Shown here one piece after another: positions 32,106 to 43,848 of a stretch of DNA of 64,000 bases. Each line of letters starts with the position of its first letter. Position 1 is the first letter of the stretch. This stretch comes from Pyropia yezoensis. Its lineage: Eukaryota; Rhodophyta; Bangiophyceae; Bangiales; Bangiaceae. The notes beneath the pieces were generated by a model. That model was not told where the DNA came from. It ran no database searches and worked only from the letters and a program-made list of their open reading frames with translations. The translations under genes and the position numbers were made by a program. Location: contig CM020619.1 in NCBI GenBank assembly GCA_009829735.1, positions 21,285,366-21,349,365 of the forward strand, read 5' to 3'.

Positions 32106-34206
32106 TAGTCACGCCCACAAGGAATGGCGCACCTGGCGAGACACCGCCCGGCCAACACTCCCCCAACGCCACGCCGCGGTTCACCTCGCTACTGAGTAGG
32201 GGAAGGCGTGGTCGGCGGGGCGTGTGCGGGGCGCGCGTCCAACTCTTTGTTTCGAACTCTCGTCCTCCCGCCCTCCATCCCCCCCCCGCGTCCTCCGCCC
32301 AAAGTGGACGGGAAGGGGGGGGGGGGGGGGGGGGTGGCGCGGGGCAGACGGCCCCCGTTCGTGGCGCCGCCCGCGTCCCACTGAGCGGCCGGTGCAGGTC
32401 GCGGGGCGACTGGCGGCGACCGCGGTGGGCGCGTTCCGTAGATCGCCCGCGTCGCCGGCGGGGGTGGCATGACGGGCGGGCCGGGATCATCACTGCCGTG
32501 ATGATGGTGGTGTTGTGGTGAGAGGGGGGTGGGCGGTGGGGGTGGGGATGGCCAGCCGCGCACACCCCTCCTCCCCCCCCCCTTCGCCAGTCCCCACTGC
32601 GCCCGCACCACTCACCGCTCGACACGGCGGCCGCGCCGAGGCGGGAGGGGGGTTGTATGTAGCTCTGCATTGGGCGTGGCCGATTGGCCGGCTCCGCCCG
32701 GCCACCGGCGAATCACACGCCCGGGCCGCCACCGCACGGTGGCGGCGGCCCGCGGGCCGTGCTCGCCGCGGGACGCCGCGGACGCGGGCGTCAGCGGTCA
32801 CACCTCCCGATAGAGGCTCCCGACAGACGACCAGCAGCCGGTGCGAGGGTATGCCACGTGGTCATGCAGCGGGGGGGGGGGACCACCCGCGGCGCTTGCG
32901 GCCTCTGCCGGTCACACACCAGCGAGTGAGAGGGTGCCGCGTGCCGCCACCAACACGGTCATGATGTCCATTGCGCCACCATTCTACCTCCCCCGCTGTC
33001 CGCTCCCCCTACCTGCCTTGCTTCCAGCGCACATGCACGACAGGTGAGGGGTGTGTGCGTTGGTGTCTGGACAGACTTGTAGCGAAGACGTTTTGGACTC
33101 AAGCTGGAGGAGGGCGCGGGGGGCGGGCGGGGGGGGGCTGGGGAGGACTGGGTGGCCCTCCTTCTCGTGGGGCCCACACCTTTCATGGCCAATGATTGGT
33201 GGCGGTGGCACAGCGTCGCCCATGCGGCACGCGGCGGGTGCGTGCTGGCCGCACCCCTGCGCGTACTCGGTCCAGGGGGGGGTCGGTCGGGGCCGGGTCG
33301 TGGGGGCCTCGTGGACGGGTGTGGGGGCGGTGACGCGCGCAGAGACTTCTTTCACCAGAGGAGCGTGGGCTGTGAAGAAGAGGGGGCTCCCTAACCAGCA
33401 CTCTACACAACCGACCACCCGCGTGCACACACACGAGCCCTCGCCTCTGGACCTGGACGTTCCGAAGTGGTTTCCTCGTTCCCGTCTCGTGCCCACGCAC
33501 CCCCGCCAGCCGCTCCGATACATACCACCGCCCCCGTCTTCTTCCACCCTTTCTCGCCAAAAATATGAAGGACGCCGTCACCGGGTGCCCTGGAGGCAAT
33601 GACAGCTGCTCCTGTGGCGACGTACGTGCGCGTCTGGATGTGGGCAGCCTGGCGGCGCTCTCTGACACGGGCAGGTCGCCTGCCGGGGAGGGAGCGGGGA
33701 GGGTAACGGCTTGGCGCCGCGCGCGTGGTGCCGGCACCTACTGGTCGCTGTGGGAAGCGCAACAGCAGCGGGACTCACACCTGGTTTTTGCTGTGCTGTT
33801 TTTATGGTGTATTTTGGTGTCTGCTTCCTATTGTATTTCCCCCCCCTCTCCTTTTGGACGGACCGTATCGTGCGGTGACGCGTCGGGCGCTTGTTCGTTT
33901 GCTTGGTCTCGGACGCGGTTCGACGGCGTTCAGAAGTGCTCGTGCGGGTCTGGCTGCACTTGCGGCAAGTAAATAGGCCCTTCGCGACGGACGGCGCTCG
34001 CGGCGGGCGGGGCCACGGCGTCTGGTAGCCGTGCGGCGGGGCGCGCGCAACGTCTGTGATGCATGGCTCGTGAAGGGAGCAAAGCGCTGTGATGGGAGCG
34101 GAGTGATTCATGCTGTTCCGATAGCGCCTGTGCGCGACTGTCCACGCACCGCCACGGCACGGGGGCTGTCTGGCGCTCGTGTGCGTGCATAACGAGCGGG
34201 CGCGGA
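32106..34206. other. no gene recognised
   Basis: Contains a 20-base G run (32315-32334). An ORF at 33565-33972 (+) has a hydrophobic stretch (HLVFAVLFLWCILVSASYC) and clustered cysteines, but nothing else supports it. Other ORFs are composition effects. Confidence 0.35.
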
Positions 34207-34755
34207 CAGTGGGAGGCGTGGCGTGTGGCCGTGTTCGTTTGTATGAGGCGGGGCCGCAGTGCCCAGCGTTCCTGCTCGCACTGAACTTTTTTTGTTTGCA
34301 TTCAAAGGTTCTTGACCGCCTTCGTCCACCATCCCTGCAGGGTGTCCGCCTCGCAGCGTGGGCACAGCTGCGATTCCCTCCCCTACCCACTCCCGGCCAC
34401 CCGCCCCCCACCCGCCCCCCACATCCCCACAACCGTTGCGCGCTCTTCAGCACAGGCTGGCGATGCGGGAGTAGAGGCTGGCGATGCGAGATGGCCAGTG
34501 AGCGCCGACCAGATTCCCGCGCGTCTGCGCCGCGCAAGCGCGTCCAGGGTGCCCCTCTCACGGGCCGCACGCCCCCCCACAGCGGCTCGCGCCTGCAGCC
34601 GAAGCCACCACCGTCGACCAAGGAATAAAGTATCAAGAAGGAAGAGTGGGGACCGCGGGAAATGGAAGGGTGCGATCATGCGAAGGGGGGACGATGACCC
34701 GGCGCCCCCCCCCCGCCACCTCGTTGGCAATCTAAATTCAGGCTCGCTGCACGCC
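34207..34755 (+). repeat. copy 1 of a ~530-bp direct repeat
   Basis: Starts CAGTGGGAGGCGTGGCGTG and contains CACCATCCCTGCAGGGTGTCCG, here given as CCATCCCTGCAGGGTGTCCG, and ATCAAGAAGGAAG. It matches 37874-38395 with many substitutions and small gaps, roughly 85% by eye. Confidence 0.85.
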
Positions 34756-36870
34756 CCTATGCGAAGGCCGCACCGAGTCAAGCTCACAGTCGTGGTAGCA
34801 CAGCCAACAGCCGTCAGCCGTGGTACATACAAACTGTACAGTACCACGGACGTGAGCGTGACTCGCTGCGGCCTCGGCTCACGCCACGGTGCGGGGAGGT
34901 ATGCATGTGGCCCACCCCCCCAAACGTCACTGTCGGGATTTGCTCCTCAAGTCGATTCCATATAGCTAGACTGATTGGCACCCCCCAACTTTGACCCCTC
35001 CTACCTTCCTTCTCGCTCACACCCAGACAACGTACCTGGGCGCATTTTGTAGCTCACGTCATGGGCATTCGACTGCATTGTCGCACGAGCTCACTGTACG
35101 AACGTAGCAGACAAAAATGATCCCCGCCGTGAATGTAGCTGTGGTTTTTCCGTCACTTTTTCGTCGTGTTTTCTCTGCAGCAACCAGGTACCGCTTTTTG
35201 GCGAAGTGGCGTGGACTCCGATGGTGTCTTCAAATGCATGCGATGCCATCCTCCGTTTTTGTAGCGTTCTTCAGGAGCGCGGTAGCACGTACAGGGCGGT
35301 ACGACGTTGGGCATGTTGCGCTTCTCCGCATAAATTGCTTCCAGTGTCAATAGCTTGAAAGCAAAGTAGACCCCCTTTCTTGCGCCAGATGCTCCCTCTG
35401 ATATGGGGCTCCGCTGGAAGAGGTACACTGTAGCAGAGGAGGCCAGATCGAGAGTCTCCCCGGAAAAATATGGACGTACGAGACGCCAGCACTACACCTC
35501 CGGGCCCACATGTCAAGCTGTGTCGGAGAGGTCTACCGCAGGGCACTCTTGCGTCTGCCTGCGAAGTTTGGAGCGGTGAGCTGCAATTTGCTCTCTGCAC
35601 GGGGCTTTTTCTCAGGCGTCTAGCTAAATGGAATCGACTAAAGATTTAGGTGCTGTCCGTGTTCCAGGCACCCACCGTTGCGGGACACGTCGTGGCGCAC
35701 TGGTTGCATGTTCGATAGAGAGCCCGATGAGCGGTCGAGCGGAGGTACCGGAGGGCTCCCAGGTTCCTGAGAGGTCGAGCACGCCGCCGACCGCGCCGCC
35801 AACCGTCCCATTTCATGGGATGATTTGGTTGGATTTGGTGGCTGGTGGCGGGACAGTACAGACAAGACAAGGCAGCAGCTGGGTCGAGCGCGCAGCGCGC
35901 AGCGTTCGATCAGCCTCTGTCCAGCAGGAGCGGCCTGTGCTCCACCTGTCTCCAGAGCGCGCTGCGTTCGGGTTGCTTCCATTACTGTGCGGCGTCGTCT
36001 TGCACCCTCTTTCTTTCGTCACCGAGTCAGATCTGATGGTCGGTGCCCAGTCCCGTGGCACGCGCCCGTGTTGACGAGGACCCGCCGATGCGCCAGACGC
36101 TGATGGCGGGCCGCTCGGCTCTGCGCCGGTTTACCGCGTTGGCTATGGTGTGCGCTCGACCACGGCGTTGTCTGTGGTGTGCGCTCGACCGCCGCGTAGA
36201 CTTCGGCGTGCGCGCCGCGGCTCCCGGTTGAGGGGCCCGCCCGCCTCGCACGGGCACAAACACTCGTTGAGCGGCGCGCATCGCGGGGGGCATGGGCGGC
36301 TATGGGGGGATTGCCTGCTAGGCTCCGCGGGCTGTGTACACCGGGTGGCGCAGTGCTTGCGCTCACGGGCGAGCCGGGCGCCACCACCGCCGCAGGGGGC
36401 ATGGTAGGGCATTGTGCCAGCGGTGCCGGTGGTGCGTGCGCCCCTCGCTACTGGTGCATAAGACCAGCTGTGGCGGCGGCGACGGCCCGCCCCCTCGCGG
36501 TCCCACCCGTCCCATCGCCGCCTCTTGCAAACAACCCCGCCGCCCGCACCGGTGCCTGGTTGTTCCCCTCCCCCCGTCCCGCTTCTCCCCACTGCGTCTC
36601 CTATTCCTCTCGCCAAGGCCTTGTGTTTGTCTTTTCTTCCTCCCCTGCGTTGCCAACCTCCCTGCGCCTGTCGAGCCAGTCCACGCGGCTGTGTGGCTAC
36701 TGCCCCTCGCGTTTGACCGTAACTTCCAAGGCAGGCCGACAAGCTAGCTACCCGCAGGCTCCTCCCCTCATCGGACGCGGCAGTGACCTCCTTGCGCTGT
36801 GGCCAATCCGTGGTCAACTGTGCGCAGCCGACAGCCTTCCCCCCCCAAACCGAGGTGGATGCAAGACAAG
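34756..36870. other. region between the two direct repeats, no clear gene in the first 2 kb
   Basis: 34800-36050 is less GC-rich than its surroundings. ORFs of 78-148 residues (35117-35353, 35628-36074, plus strand) lack motifs. At 36146-36200 a GGTGTGCGCTCGACC motif is tandemly repeated. Confidence 0.35.
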
Positions 36871-37296
36871 ATGGGCCCATTGGTCCGTATCCTTGTGGTG
36901 GCCTTCCTTGTCGTCGCCCAGGTGGCGATAGCGGATGGGTCTTCCGTAGTGCTGCCGCTGTCGCCGACATCCCCCCTGCCTGGTCCCCTGCCCGTCACCC
37001 AGCCCGGAAAGCAGCATCGTCACGCTCTGTCGGCATCGGCCACCCCTTCCGAGGCGACCGACGGTGTTCCTCCTGGCTTGCCGGTGGAGGACGTAGAAGC
37101 CCACCCCGGGCCCCGTCTCCTCCCCCCCAAGCACCTTCTCATCCAAGTGGCGCCCTTGCAGTGGCTGTGGGTGGTGGCGGTATCCGCCCTGGGGCTGTGG
37201 GTGTGGCGCCTGCTCACCACCTCGCGCCCGTCCTTCCTCTTTGTCTTGTCCAGCATGCGCGTCGACCGGAGGACGAATTTGGACGATATGGTGTGA
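36871..37296 (+). CDS. small predicted secreted or membrane protein
   Basis: 141 residues from the chosen Met. Residues 1-22 form a signal peptide (MGPLVRILVVAFLVVAQVAI). A Pro/Ser-rich middle follows, and a second hydrophobic segment (LQWLWVVAVSALGLWVW) lies near the C-terminus, then a basic tail. A Met 12 bases earlier (36859) and one at 36799 are alternatives; 36871 gives the cleanest signal peptide. No family recognised. The gene is short and single-exon in this reading, so it could be part of a longer spliced gene. Confidence 0.42.
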   Translation: MGPLVRILVVAFLVVAQVAIADGSSVVLPLSPTSPLPGPLPVTQPGKQHRHALSASATPSEATDGVPPGLPVEDVEAHPGPRLLPPKHLLIQVAPLQWLWVVAVSALGLWVWRLLTTSRPSFLFVLSSMRVDRRTNLDDMV

Positions 37297-37873
37297 CCGG
37301 ATGGCGCTCGTCAGCCCTTCTGCTGAAAGACGTGCTGGTTCCTCGCTGTGGCACCTACTTTGTAGCGTTTCCTCGAGCACCACTGCCGGTCCTGGAACGA
37401 CGCCCTGGCCAAGGTATCTTTTTTCTGTGTACATGATTGTGTGTTGCTTTCTTGTCTTTTTTGGAGTGAGGCTGAGGGTGCTGCGAAGCCACTGTGACGA
37501 CCTATTCCCATTTTTTTTTGTGACCGGTTCCTCATCCTCATGTCTCAACCAGGCTTCCTCAGCCACGGTTCTTGGGAACGGTGGGGTTGAGCGCAAGGGA
37601 TGGGCAGGTGCCGTCAACATTGAAGTTGGGCGACAGCGAGTGATGGAGGGGCGGACAGTGGTGAGCGACGTGGGAAGGTAGAGGCTATCAGGAAGAGTGG
37701 TTAAGAACGGCAGATGTGCGTGGCGGGGGGGCGGTGCGATTGGAGCCGTCTTGGTGCGTCCCAGGTCACACGGTTCGCACCTGCGTCCCAGCTCACACGG
37801 TTCGCACCTGCGTCCCAGCTCACACGGTTCGCACCTGAAATCCCGACGTATTTCTCCCCCCTTCCTTCGTGGG
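37297..37873. other. spacer with a 27-bp tandem repeat
   Basis: No convincing gene. Holds the three-copy repeat at 37757-37837. Confidence 0.4.
37757..37837 (+). repeat. 27-bp tandem repeat, three copies
   Basis: Unit CGTCCCAGCTCACACGGTTC plus GCACCTG. Copies at 37757, 37784 and 37811 are nearly identical. It translates as SHGSHLRPS repeats on the plus strand, but no gene is supported here. Confidence 0.9.
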
Positions 37874-38395
37874 CAGTGGGAGGCGTGGCGTGCGCCCGTG
37901 CTTGTATGCATGAGGAGCGGCTGCGCTGCCCAGCGTTCCCGCTCGCCCTTGTTTTCGTTTGCTGCCAACGTTTCTTGACCGCGTTCACCCCACCATCCCT
38001 GCAGGGTGTCCGACTCGCAGCGTGGGCGCAGCCACGGTCCCCCCCCCCGTACCCTCCCCCCCACATCCCCCCACATCCCCGCGACCGTTGCAGGCTCTTC
38101 CTCACAGGCTGGCGATGCGAGATGGACGCTGGCGACACGAGATGGTCAGTCAGCGCCGACCAGACTCCCGCGCGTGGGCGCCACGCAAGCGCGTCCAGCG
38201 TGCCAGTCTCACGGGCCGTAGACCCCCCCACAACGGCTCGCGCCTGCGGCCCAGGCCGCCCCCGTCGACCAAGGGAAGGAATATCAAGAAGGAAGAAAGG
38301 GGACCACGGGAGATGGAAAGATGCGACAATACAAAAGGCGGACGACCCTGCACCCCCCCCCCCCCCCCCACGTTGGCCGTCTAGGCTTGCCGCAC
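37874..38395 (+). repeat. copy 2 of the ~530-bp direct repeat
   Basis: Partner of 34207-34755. Its right end runs into the last codons of the minus-strand C2-domain gene (stop at 38381). Confidence 0.85.
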
Positions 38396-39610
38396 ACCTC
38401 TTGGCAATGGCCGCCCCGAGTCTGGGCCGACGCCCACATCCGTGGCGCGGGCGGCGAGGTAGCTCACCCCTCCGCCCAGCTTGTCCTCCGCCCCCCCCGC
38501 CTTGTCGTCGCCAGACCCGTCCCCCCCCCCCGCCCCCCCCTCCTCCTCCGAGTCGGTCTCCCACTCGCCCTCTGCATCGTCCTTGCCAACCCGCTTGCGA
38601 CCGTCCACGTCCCGGTCGATGTAGTCGGCCCATCCCCCCCCCCCGCGCCCCCCCCCCCGCCCCCATCCGTCCCACACAATGCTCTCCACCCGCAGGATGT
38701 ACACGGAGCTCACCCGCCCCGCCCGGCCCACCAGCCCATTCTTCAACGCCACCAGCCCGACCGTCCCCGCCGTCACCACCCCCTCTGCGCCCACCATCCG
38801 CAACACCCCCCCGGGGCGGGCGTACCGGAACGCCGACGCGGACGTTTGCACAAACGCCAGCCGCCGCCCGCCCGCCGCGCCGTCGCGGGTGTGGAACCAC
38901 TCGATCCGCAGCGCCCGGCGCTCGTCGCCCGCACATAGCGCCTCGGCAGAGAGGGAGGCGGTCGCCCATGTCACGTCCCCCGCGCTGCCCCGGTGGGGGG
39001 GGGTGACGCCCTCGGAGCGGTAGACGGGCACCCAGTCCGCGTCGAGGGCGCCCGACGCCATGGCGCGGTAGATGACAAAAAAGACGGCGGGCGGCGTCGG
39101 CGCCTCCTCCCCACGCCCAGCGGGGGGGCCCCCAATGCCGCAGCCCGCCGCCAAGCTCAGCGTCATGTTGTACGACACGGGCGGGCGGGGCGGGGTGAGG
39201 GCCTCGACGACGAGCACCAGGCTGCCGGCGGCGGGCCCCAGCGGCGCCACCACCACCCCGTCGCGGGTGGCCAGGGCCGCGCGGAGGGAGAGGGGCGCGC
39301 TCCCCAGCGGCACCGCCTTTTCCTTTTCCCCGGGAGCCACCGAGTGCCGCCGGTGCACCGCCCAGACGGTGACGGTGTAGGGGGCGTCCGCGTCGGCGGC
39401 GGTCGCCAGCGGCAGCTCGTACGGGTGGATGTAGGCGGGGGAGGCCTCGCCGGCCACAGACTCGGTGGTGCCGAGGGAGGTGGTGCGGCCATCGGGGGCG
39501 CGGACGGACAGCTCGGCGTAGGTGTAGAGAAAGCGGCGGGGGGCGGGGAGGTCCGCGGCAGAGACGCGGACCTCGGCGTAGCGCCCGGCGGGACGCCGGC
39601 GGGCGGCCAT
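38381..39610 (-). CDS. copine-like protein with two C2 domains, truncated before a vWA domain
   Basis: 409 residues, single exon. The first C2-like domain (about 10-120) has RVSAADLPAPRRF, YTYAELSVRAPDG and ASPAYIHPYELPL. A second (about 165-265) reads VFFVIYRAMAS, WVPVYRSEGVTP, TWATASLSAEALCAGDERR, LRIEWFHTRDG, the layout of the copine C2B domain. Copines are Ca2+-dependent phospholipid-binding proteins with two C2 domains and a vWA-like domain. Here the sequence after C2B becomes Gly/Asp-rich, with a WADYIDRDVDGR segment that may be the remains of the linker to the vWA domain, and then stops within the direct repeat. The C-terminal domain is therefore missing. The Ca-binding aspartates of C2A are poorly kept. 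The start MAARRRPAGRYAEVRV fits well. Confidence 0.62.
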   Translation of the reverse strand: MAARRRPAGRYAEVRVSAADLPAPRRFLYTYAELSVRAPDGRTTSLGTTESVAGEASPAYIHPYELPLATAADADAPYTVTVWAVHRRHSVAPGEKEKAVPLGSAPLSLRAALATRDGVVVAPLGPAAGSLVLVVEALTPPRPPVSYNMTLSLAAGCGIGGPPAGRGEEAPTPPAVFFVIYRAMASGALDADWVPVYRSEGVTPPHRGSAGDVTWATASLSAEALCAGDERRALRIEWFHTRDGAAGGRRLAFVQTSASAFRYARPGGVLRMVGAEGVVTAGTVGLVALKNGLVGRAGRVSSVYILRVESIVWDGWGRGGGRGGGGWADYIDRDVDGRKRVGKDDAEGEWETDSEEEGGAGGGDGSGDDKAGGAEDKLGGGVSYLAARATDVGVGPDSGRPLPRGVRQA

Positions 39611-40713
39611 GACTCAAGACGCGGCCCAAACGTTGTCAGTCACGAGGAATAGTCGCAAGGGCGATCGACACGGGCAGGAACAGGGAGATGAGGGAAGAGG
39701 GTCGGACGGAAAATACCAGCAGGCGATGGCAGGCGCACGTGCCTCGGCAGCCACGACGAAGGGGGCGGAGGTGGCCGCGACGGCGTCGACGGGCGGCACC
39801 GCCTGCGCCGCGGAACCCGCTCGCCGACAGGCGCGAAGGGCGTCGCGTCGCGGTGGGCGCACCAAAAAGGAGGCACTCGCCAGGTGGGCGGGCGGCTGAG
39901 CTTACGCTACTCCCAACCGCCGACGATGCCACCCACCTCTCCCACCCACACACCGCGTCCCTGAGTCGTGGCGGTGAACGACGGGGTAGTACGTACGATA
40001 CATACAGTACAGTACACCAGCACTTAGTTCATATATGTGAGTGGTCACACGCCGACAGGAAACGCACGGGCGGCGAGCAGCACCACCACCACGTGTGCGC
40101 GCAAGGGCTGTCATGTCATGGCCGGTCACGACAGCCGCGCCGCCGCAGCCGCCCACCCCAAGAGGTGTGGGAGCAGCTCAAGCCCGCTGGCGGGCCGGTA
40201 CGTTGCGGGGATCCCGCGGCGGCCACGTCGCGGGGCGGGTGCGGACCCGCCCCCCCCTCACAGTGGACAACGTTGCAGACGCTACGCTGCCATTGGGTGG
40301 AAGGGGGCACGGTGAAAGCCTAAAATCCACATTCCCAGCTGCCGCCCCGGGGGCACCCGTGCGCTCTTGGCGCAAGTGGGCCCCTTCTGCCAGTGGCAGC
40401 ACAGTGGCTCTTGGCTATGTACTCTTGGCCTCTGGGCGGGGGCCCACACAGTGCGCCAGACGCACGGTGCACGCCCCCGCCCAACCACGCACCGCACGAC
40501 AACGTCCTTTGCAAAGTGCGTGACACGAGGAGAACATGATCCGTCGACGCGAACGCGGAGACAAAAAAAAAAAAAAAATACAGGTGCCCTGGTCATCCGC
40601 TTCCACCTCCCCCCCCCCCCCCCCCCCCATTCCCCACTGCCCCCCCCCCCCAACCCAACGCCCGTCGACCCGAGAGAGCCGCAAACGGGCAGGCGCCGCC
40701 GCCACCACCGCCC
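39611..40713. other. no gene recognised
   Basis: Intergenic between two minus-strand genes. A TACATACAGTACAGTAC motif lies at about 40001, similar to ones near 49890 and 50003. An A run (40563-40577) and C runs occur upstream of 40680. Confidence 0.4.
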
Positions 40714-41565
40714 CTACGCATCCGCCTCGTCCAGTACGCCCGTCCGAAAGATGGGCTCCCCCGGCGCCAGCCTCCCCCCCGCGAGCGTGTCGGCGCTCAG
40801 GTGGGCGGGCAGCTCCCGCCCCCGCCGCGTGTCCCGCCGCAGGTTCTTTTGACGCGACCGGGTGCGGGTGGCCTTGCGGCGCTGCCGCTTGGCCGCCAAC
40901 ACCGCCGCCGCCAGCCGCTCATCGGGGGTGGCCGCCACGTCCATCGGCGCCGCGCCGGCGGCGGCGCCCCCCCCCCCGCCACCGCCACCACCACCACCAC
41001 CACCACCACCGCCACCGCCCGCGGCGGGCACCCCCGCAGCGGCCGCCGACGCCACCGCCGCCGCGGCGGCGAGCGCGTCGGCGCGGGCGCGCTTGGCCTC
41101 CTCCTTGCGCCGCACCCGGGCGGCCTCCTCCTTGGCCGCCCGCGCCGCCGCCGACGACGCCGCCCGGTCGGCGGCGGCCTCGCCCGCAGCGATGCGGGCG
41201 GCCTCGCGGGCTTTTTGGGTTTTGGAAGACCGCCCCCGCGGGAGCGCCTTGCCCACCCGCCCGCCACGCACGCCGAGGAGGCGCGTCCGGGAGGCGGCGC
41301 CGTCGGCCATGGCCGCGCCGTCGTCATCGTCATCCCCCCCCGACCGGCGGGGGGCGTCGGCGCCTGACCGACGGCGGGCGGCGAGGAGGCCCCCCCGCAT
41401 CCGCACGTCTGTGGCATTGGTGGGCGCCCCGGCGCGGGGGGTGTGCAGCTGCGGCTCGTGGGGGGGGGGGTCCGCGTCGGCCGCGTCGTCGGCAGCCGCG
41501 GCGGGGGCGCCGAGGAAGGAGACAATGGCGGAGCGGGCCCGGTTGGTTGGCACGAGTGAGTCCAT
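40714..41565 (-). CDS. Ala-rich basic protein with a conserved-looking C-terminus, probably nuclear
   Basis: 283 residues, single exon, start MDSLVPTNRARSAIVSFLGA. An acidic run (SGGDDDDDGAA) is followed by a long Ala/Arg/Glu helix (KTQKAREAARIAAGEAAADR, EEAARVRRKEEAKRARAD), a Gly run from a CCACCA repeat, and a less repetitive C-terminal 70 residues. That part contains ERLAAAVLAAKRQRRKATRTR, SRQKNLRRDTRR, LPAHLSADTLAGGRL and GEPIFRTG. The SRQKNLRRD type of motif is common in small nucleolar or ribosome-assembly proteins. I cannot name the family. The contrast between the complex C-terminus and the repetitive middle, and the clean start and stop, support a real gene. Confidence 0.58.
   Translation of the reverse strand: MDSLVPTNRARSAIVSFLGAPAAAADDAADADPPPHEPQLHTPRAGAPTNATDVRMRGGLLAARRRSGADAPRRSGGDDDDDGAAMADGAASRTRLLGVRGGRVGKALPRGRSSKTQKAREAARIAAGEAAADRAASSAAARAAKEEAARVRRKEEAKRARADALAAAAAVASAAAAGVPAAGGGGGGGGGGGGGGGGGGAAAGAAPMDVAATPDERLAAAVLAAKRQRRKATRTRSRQKNLRRDTRRGRELPAHLSADTLAGGRLAPGEPIFRTGVLDEADA
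40980..41018 (+). repeat. CCACCG/CCACCA repeat
   Basis: Triplet/hexamer run inside the Ala-rich gene. It encodes its Gly run on the minus strand. Confidence 0.8.
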
Positions 41566-43025
41566 TGCAAAATATGGAAGCAGAGCAGTGGTGTCGCCGG
41601 GACGAGGACGCAGCTACAAGAGAGAGAAGAGCGGAAGCAGAGAAAAAGGACGACGAAGTCGGGCGGCACAGGCAACCACAGCTGCCTGCAGCTTCGCACG
41701 GCTGAGACGCTGGACGCCGACGTTAGTTTGGCCGAAAAGTTATCCTGGTGGGGAAAGGATGGTTGAGCCCCCGGGAAACACTATGACATTCTATGCATGT
41801 ATTAGGCACAAGTCTTTCCCTAAGCATGCCGTTTAAGTCAGCTGCCGCCCCAGTCTATAGGAGTTAGAATCGTCCCATTCGTGGATATACTGGACAGGAT
41901 AGGTAGTCTCATCTAAGTGAAGTTCATGACGAAGAGAGGTGCCTATGGTGCGTTGCACAAAAAAGATACATGGAGGTTCTTCTCGGCTCGGGCCCGGGTA
42001 GGAGACCGGCCATGACGGGGTTGGCGGCGGCCATGCTGACAGAACGATCACAGTGCCCCACGAGAACTCATGAGGTCCGTGTGTCTCCCGGCCGGTGTAC
42101 CTCTCTCAGGGGCACCCCGCGTGGACCTGGTGCCGTCGACCCTGAAATGGGGCCATCCTTTTCGCACTTCTTTGCCCGGCTCGGGGGTCGGTCCGGGCCC
42201 ATGTGCAAACTGAGGCTTGGAAGAGGGGTGCTCGATTTACGGGAGGAGCCCGGGGAAGGTTGGAGGCCATTGTTTTGAGGACTTTTTTCCGTGTGGGGGT
42301 CCCTATTTTTGAGAACGCAGTCCTTGAGGGAAATGGTCCATGTCATGGGCTCGTTTGATTGGTCCACGAAGAAGCCTGGTCTTCATGTGCCCCTTGCCTG
42401 TTCAGGTTCAGGCATCTCTGGCACGCCCCCCCCCGACTCATGATGAAGGAGCCTCTCCCCCCCCTTCCCCTCCTGGACCCCTCTTCTGGACTGGACGCCT
42501 TGGGGAGACAAAAACTGACCCGCCCACGCCTGCCGCGTCGGTCCCCGATGCCGGGACTTCGGCGGGGCACCTCCCGTGCATAGAGGGCGGCTGAGAGGGG
42601 ACCAGGGCCCAGAGGGATACTTGACCGCACGCGCCAACGTGCGCGACCAGCGGGGGCGATGGGGACCGCTCCCCGCGCATCTGTGGCATGGGGGTGTTGA
42701 TGCCTCGTATTAGAGGAGAGGCGGGCAGCACGAAGGTCCTTGCTGATGTTTTGTCCGTAAAGAAAACTGTGTCTCTCCCGAGACCCCCCGAAAACAGCTC
42801 CAGCAACGCCCTGCTCCTGCTTTACCTCACATCCTCTCTTCCCACCCGCACCAAGCCAAGTGCTCAGCCAAGCCAAATAGCTCCCGTTTGCCCGGGAGAA
42901 CCTCCGCGTCGGTCGCACAGCCACCCTGAACTCGGCCGGGCAAGCCTGCCCCTCCTACGACAAAAAATCAGCGCCGGCGGCGCCAGTAACACCGCCACCG
43001 TCGACGCCGTCGCCCACCCCGTTCC
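41566..43025. other. no gene recognised
   Basis: 41700-42000 is lower in GC. A minus-strand ORF at 41833-42051 (HELHLDETTYPVQYIHEW) looks protein-like but is short and could be a relic. The remainder is unassigned. Confidence 0.35.
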
Positions 43026-43806
43026 ATGTACAATGGTTACTTTACCCCAGCTGCCGTACCCCCAGGCCGCCTAGAGCTCTCCCCATACCCCCGCTCCCTC
43101 CCTCCCTCTATCAACCCAACCGCCATTGAACAGCGCGTGTCGCTATCGCGGGCACCCTCCCTCGATCAAAGACCATCCCCGCCGCCGCCACCAGGCGCAC
43201 TCCCCTACCCCACAACAAAAAAGGCCGTCAACCACTGCCCCTCTCTGCCCCGAAAAATCGTAGCCATCACCGCCGCTGCAGCTGCGGTCACCATGGCCGC
43301 CTCGTCGACCACGGCGGCCGCCACCATGGGCACCCAGGCCCGCGGGGCCGCCGCCGCCCCGGGCACCGGCACACGCAGGGTGGCCACGACCTCCGCCTCG
43401 GCCGCCGGGCAGGCCGCCGCAGCAGCCGACTCCATCAGCGTCGTCGCCGTCCCCGCCGCCGCCGTCATCGCCGCCGCCCCCCCCCCCCCCCCCCCCCCAA
43501 CACGCCGTCGTCGCTGCTGCCGTCGATGCCGCCGCCGCCGCTGACGTCGCCGAGCCCTCCCCCGCCCCCCCCCCCCGACACGCAGTCGTCGCTGCCGCCG
43601 TCCATTCCGCCGAAGCCGCTGACGTCGCCGCCGCCATCCCCGCCCTCCCCCCCCCAAAACTTTTCGTCGGCGACGCCACTGCCGCCGCCGCCATCGCCGT
43701 TGCCACCGCCGCCACCGCCGTCCCCCCCTCCCCCCCCCGAACTCGCCGTCGTCGCCGCTGCCGCCGACGTTGCCCCCGCCGCCGACGCCACCGCCACCGC
43801 CGACGC

Positions 43807-43848
<42 letters not shown>

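Noticed and set aside
31678..32199. Plus-strand ORF with a textbook-looking RS domain
   Set aside because: It is the reverse reading of the hexamer array that encodes RD/RE on the minus strand. The minus frame carries two further RS patches elsewhere in the same frame, so the minus strand is the better gene. The plus frame has no RRM or other domain.
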